Shown here: positions 61,381 through 64,000 of the stretch, piece by piece
Position numbering within the stretch: the first letter of the stretch is position 1
How the letters are laid out: the number at the start of each line of letters is the position of its first letter
Source: Prosapia bicincta
Taxonomy: Eukaryota > Arthropoda > Insecta > Hemiptera > Cercopidae
Assembly: GCA_036971475.1 (NCBI GenBank)
Contig: JBAIZL010000006.1
Coordinates: 134,945,731-135,009,730, forward strand
Reading direction: 5' to 3'
DNA: 64,000 nucleotides
Made by a program: the position numbers and the translations under genes
Notes under the pieces: model-generated
Seen by the model: only the letters and a program-made list of their open reading frames with translations
What the model was told of the DNA's origin: nothing
Database searches by the model: none

Positions 61381-64000
61381 ATTTACATTAGGTAATCATA
61401 CCTAATAATTTTATAAGTATGATTATGAATAATAGTACTATAAAGTATTAAAAGTTATTAAGTATTATAGCTTATTTACATTAGGTAATCATACCTAATA
61501 ATTTTATAAGTATGATTATGAATAATAGTACTATAAAGTATTAAAAGTTATTAAGTATTATAGCTTATTTACATTAGGTAATCATACCTAATAATTTTAT
61601 AAGTATGATTATGAATAATAGTATTATAAAGTATTAAAAGTTATTTAGTATTATAGCTTATTTACATTAGGTAATCATACCTAATAATTTTATAAGTATG
61701 ATTATGAATAATAGTACTATAAAGTATTAAAAGTTATTAAGTATTATAGCTTATTTACATTAGGTAATCATACCTAATAATTTTATAAGTATGATTATGA
61801 ATAATAGTACTATAAAGTATTAAAAGTTATTTAGTATTATAGCTTATTTACATTAGGTAATCATACCTAATAATTTTATAAGTATGATTATGAATAATAG
61901 TACTATAAAGTATTAAAAGTTATTTAGTATTATAGCTTATTTACATTAGGTAATCATACCTAATAATTTTATAAGTATGATTATGAATAATAGTACTATA
62001 AAGTATTAAAAGTTATTTAGTATTATAGCTTAATTACATTAAGTAATCATACCTAATAATTTTATATGTATGATTATGAATAATAGTATTATAAAGTATT
62101 AAAAGTTATTTAGTATTATAGCTTATTTACATTAGGTAATCATACCTAATAATTTTATATGTATGATTATGAATAATAGTACTATAAAGTATTAAAAGTT
62201 ATTAAGTATTATAGCTTATTTACATTAGGTAATCATACCTAATAATTTTATAAGTATGATTATGAATAATAGTACTATAAAGTATTAAAAGTTATTTAGT
62301 ATTATAGCTTAATTACATTAAGTAATCATACCTAATAATTTTATATGTATGATTATGAATAATAGTACTATAAAGTATTAAAAGTTATTAAGTATTATAG
62401 CTTATTTACATTAGGTAATCATACCTAATAATTTTATATGTATGATTATGAATAATAGTATTATAAAGTATTAAAAGTTATTTAGTATTATAGCTTATTT
62501 ACATTAGGTAATCATACCTAATAATTTTATATGTATGATTATGAATAATAGTACTATAAAGTATTAAAAGTTATTAAGTATTATAGCTTATTTACATTAG
62601 GTAATCATACCTAATAATTTTATATGTATGATTATGAATAATAGTATTATAAAGTATTAAAAGTTATTTAGTATTATAGCTTATTTACATTAGGTAATCA
62701 TACCTAATAATTTTATATGTATGATTATGAATAATAGTACTATAAAGTATTAAAAGTTATTAAGTATTATAGCTTATTTACATTAGGTAATCATACCTAA
62801 TAATTTTATAAGTATGATTATGAATAATAGTACTATAAAGTATTAAAAGTTATTAAGTATTATAGCTTATTTACATTAGGTAATCATACCTAATAATTTT
62901 ATATGTATGATTATGAATAATAGTACTATAAAGTATTAAAAGTTATTAAGTATTATAGCTTATTTACATTAGGTAATCATACCTAATAATTTTATAAGTA
63001 TGATTATGAATAATAGTACTATAAAGTATTAAAAGTTATTAAGTATTATAGCTTATTTACATTAGGTAATCATACCTAATAATTTTATATGTATGATTAT
63101 GAATAATAGTACTATAAAGTATTAAAAGTTATTAAGTATTATAGCTTATTTACATTAGGTAATCATACCTAATAATTTTATATGTATGATTATGAATAAT
63201 AGTATTATAAAGTATTAAAAGTTATTTAGTATTATAGCTTATTTACATTAGGTAATCATACCTAATAATTTTATATGTATGATTATGAATAATAGTACTA
63301 TAAAGTATTAAAAGTTATTAAGTATTATAGCTTATTTACATTAGGTAATCATACCTAATAATTTTATAAGTATGATTATGAATAATAGTACTATAAAGTA
63401 TTAAAAGTTATTAAGTATTATAGCTTATTTACATTAGGTAATCATACCTAATAATTTTATATGTATGATTATGAATAATAGTATTATAAAGTATTAAAAG
63501 TTATTTAGTATTATAGCTTATTTACATTAGGTAATCATACCTAATAATTTTATATGTATGATTATGAATAATAGTATTATAAAGTATTAAAAGTTATTTA
63601 GTATTATAGCTTATTTACATTAGGTAATCATACCTAATAATTTTATATGTATGATTATGAATAATAGTACTATAAAGTATTAAAAGTTATTAAGTATTAT
63701 AGCTTATTTACATTAGGTAATCATACCTAATAATTTTATATGTATGATTATGAATAATAGTATTATAAAGTATTAAAAGTTATTTAGTATTATAGCTTAT
63801 TTACATTAGGTAATCATACCTAATAATTTTATATGTATGATTATGAATAGTAGTATTATGAAGTATTAAAAGTTATTAAGTATTATAGCTTATTTACATT
63901 AGGTAATCATACCTAATAATTTTATATGTATGATTATGAATAATAGTATTATAAAGTATTAAAAGTTATTTAGTATTATAGCTTATTTACATTAGGTAAT

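Larger units (their letters stand above)
42985..64000. repeat. 93-bp AT-rich satellite array, about 226 monomers, continues past window
   Basis: The monomer reads AAAGTATTAAAAGTTATTTA, GTATTATAGCTTATTTACAT, TAGGTAATCATACCTAATAA, TTTTATAAGTATGATTATGA, ATAATAGTATTAT. For example GCTTATTTAC is at 45661 and again at 45754. Variants are few and recur: TTTAG/TTAAG, TATAAGT/TATATGT, AGTACTAT/AGTATTAT, CTTATTTACATTAGG/CTTAATTACATTAAG, and ACCTAAT/AGCGAAT with GATTACGA. One monomer at about 49349 has an extra T. The left edge (42985-43570) is diverged. No gene interrupts the array. Long arrays like this are typical of heterochromatin; whether it is centromeric cannot be told. Confidence 0.98.

Noticed and set aside
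42985..64000. CRISPR-like or hammerhead-bearing satellite
   Set aside because: The array has no unique spacers and no CTGATGA/GAAA cores; it is a plain tandem satellite.

Overview
This is an AT-rich animal nuclear segment, most likely from an insect. The evidence is a GT-AG spliced minus-strand gene that reads as ced-6/GULP1 with insect-type sequence, embedded in mariner, Tigger/pogo, hAT, Penelope-like and non-LTR element debris. I cannot name the species; a hemipteran-like genome would fit but is a guess. I see no prokaryotic genes, CRISPR arrays, tRNAs or rRNAs.

Host gene. Nine coding exons of a ced-6 (GULP1) orthologue run right to left: 42133-42187, 40703-40767, 34527-34697, 21480-21670, 14794-14932, 12874-13003, 7362-7488, 5146-5306 and 4509-4750. 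Splice phases agree at every junction and give about 427 residues: a PTB domain, a short coiled coil, proline-rich segments and a DPF motif. Exon 9 ends in a splice donor, so the last exon lies beyond the left edge of the window or went unrecognised. The first coding exon begins at an acceptor, so at least one 5' untranslated exon lies upstream.

Left flank (1-4400): the 3' part of a mariner element, a decayed 100-130 bp tandem repeat, a deleted Tigger/jerky-like transposase, and a 46-bp minisatellite of about 34 copies that contains a 548-bp larger duplication.

Introns (4751-42132): these hold most of the mobile DNA. There are Penelope-like element (PLE) fragments at 5.5-6.05, 9.15-10.14, 10.16-10.79 and 27.86-28.78 kb, one with an intact-looking hammerhead ribozyme motif. 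Non-LTR remnants lie at 8.05-9.09, 20.64-21.03, 24.92-25.70 and 32.34-33.0 kb. There is a zf-BED (hAT-type) fragment beside a 313-bp tandem duplication at 22.4-23.2 kb, a complete but dead 2,387-bp Tigger element with target duplications at 37.68-40.07 kb, small MITEs, and a hAT deletion derivative whose end lies 34 bp from the exon-1 donor.

Right third (about 42985-64000): an uninterrupted satellite with a 93-bp monomer, about 226 copies, running off the window. Its monomer carries a perfect 8-bp dyad. The divergent left edge of the array recurs 12,182 bp further in, and nested multimer repeats (279, 1,209 and 2,139 bp) are visible. The array starts less than 0.8 kb upstream of the first ced-6 coding exon.
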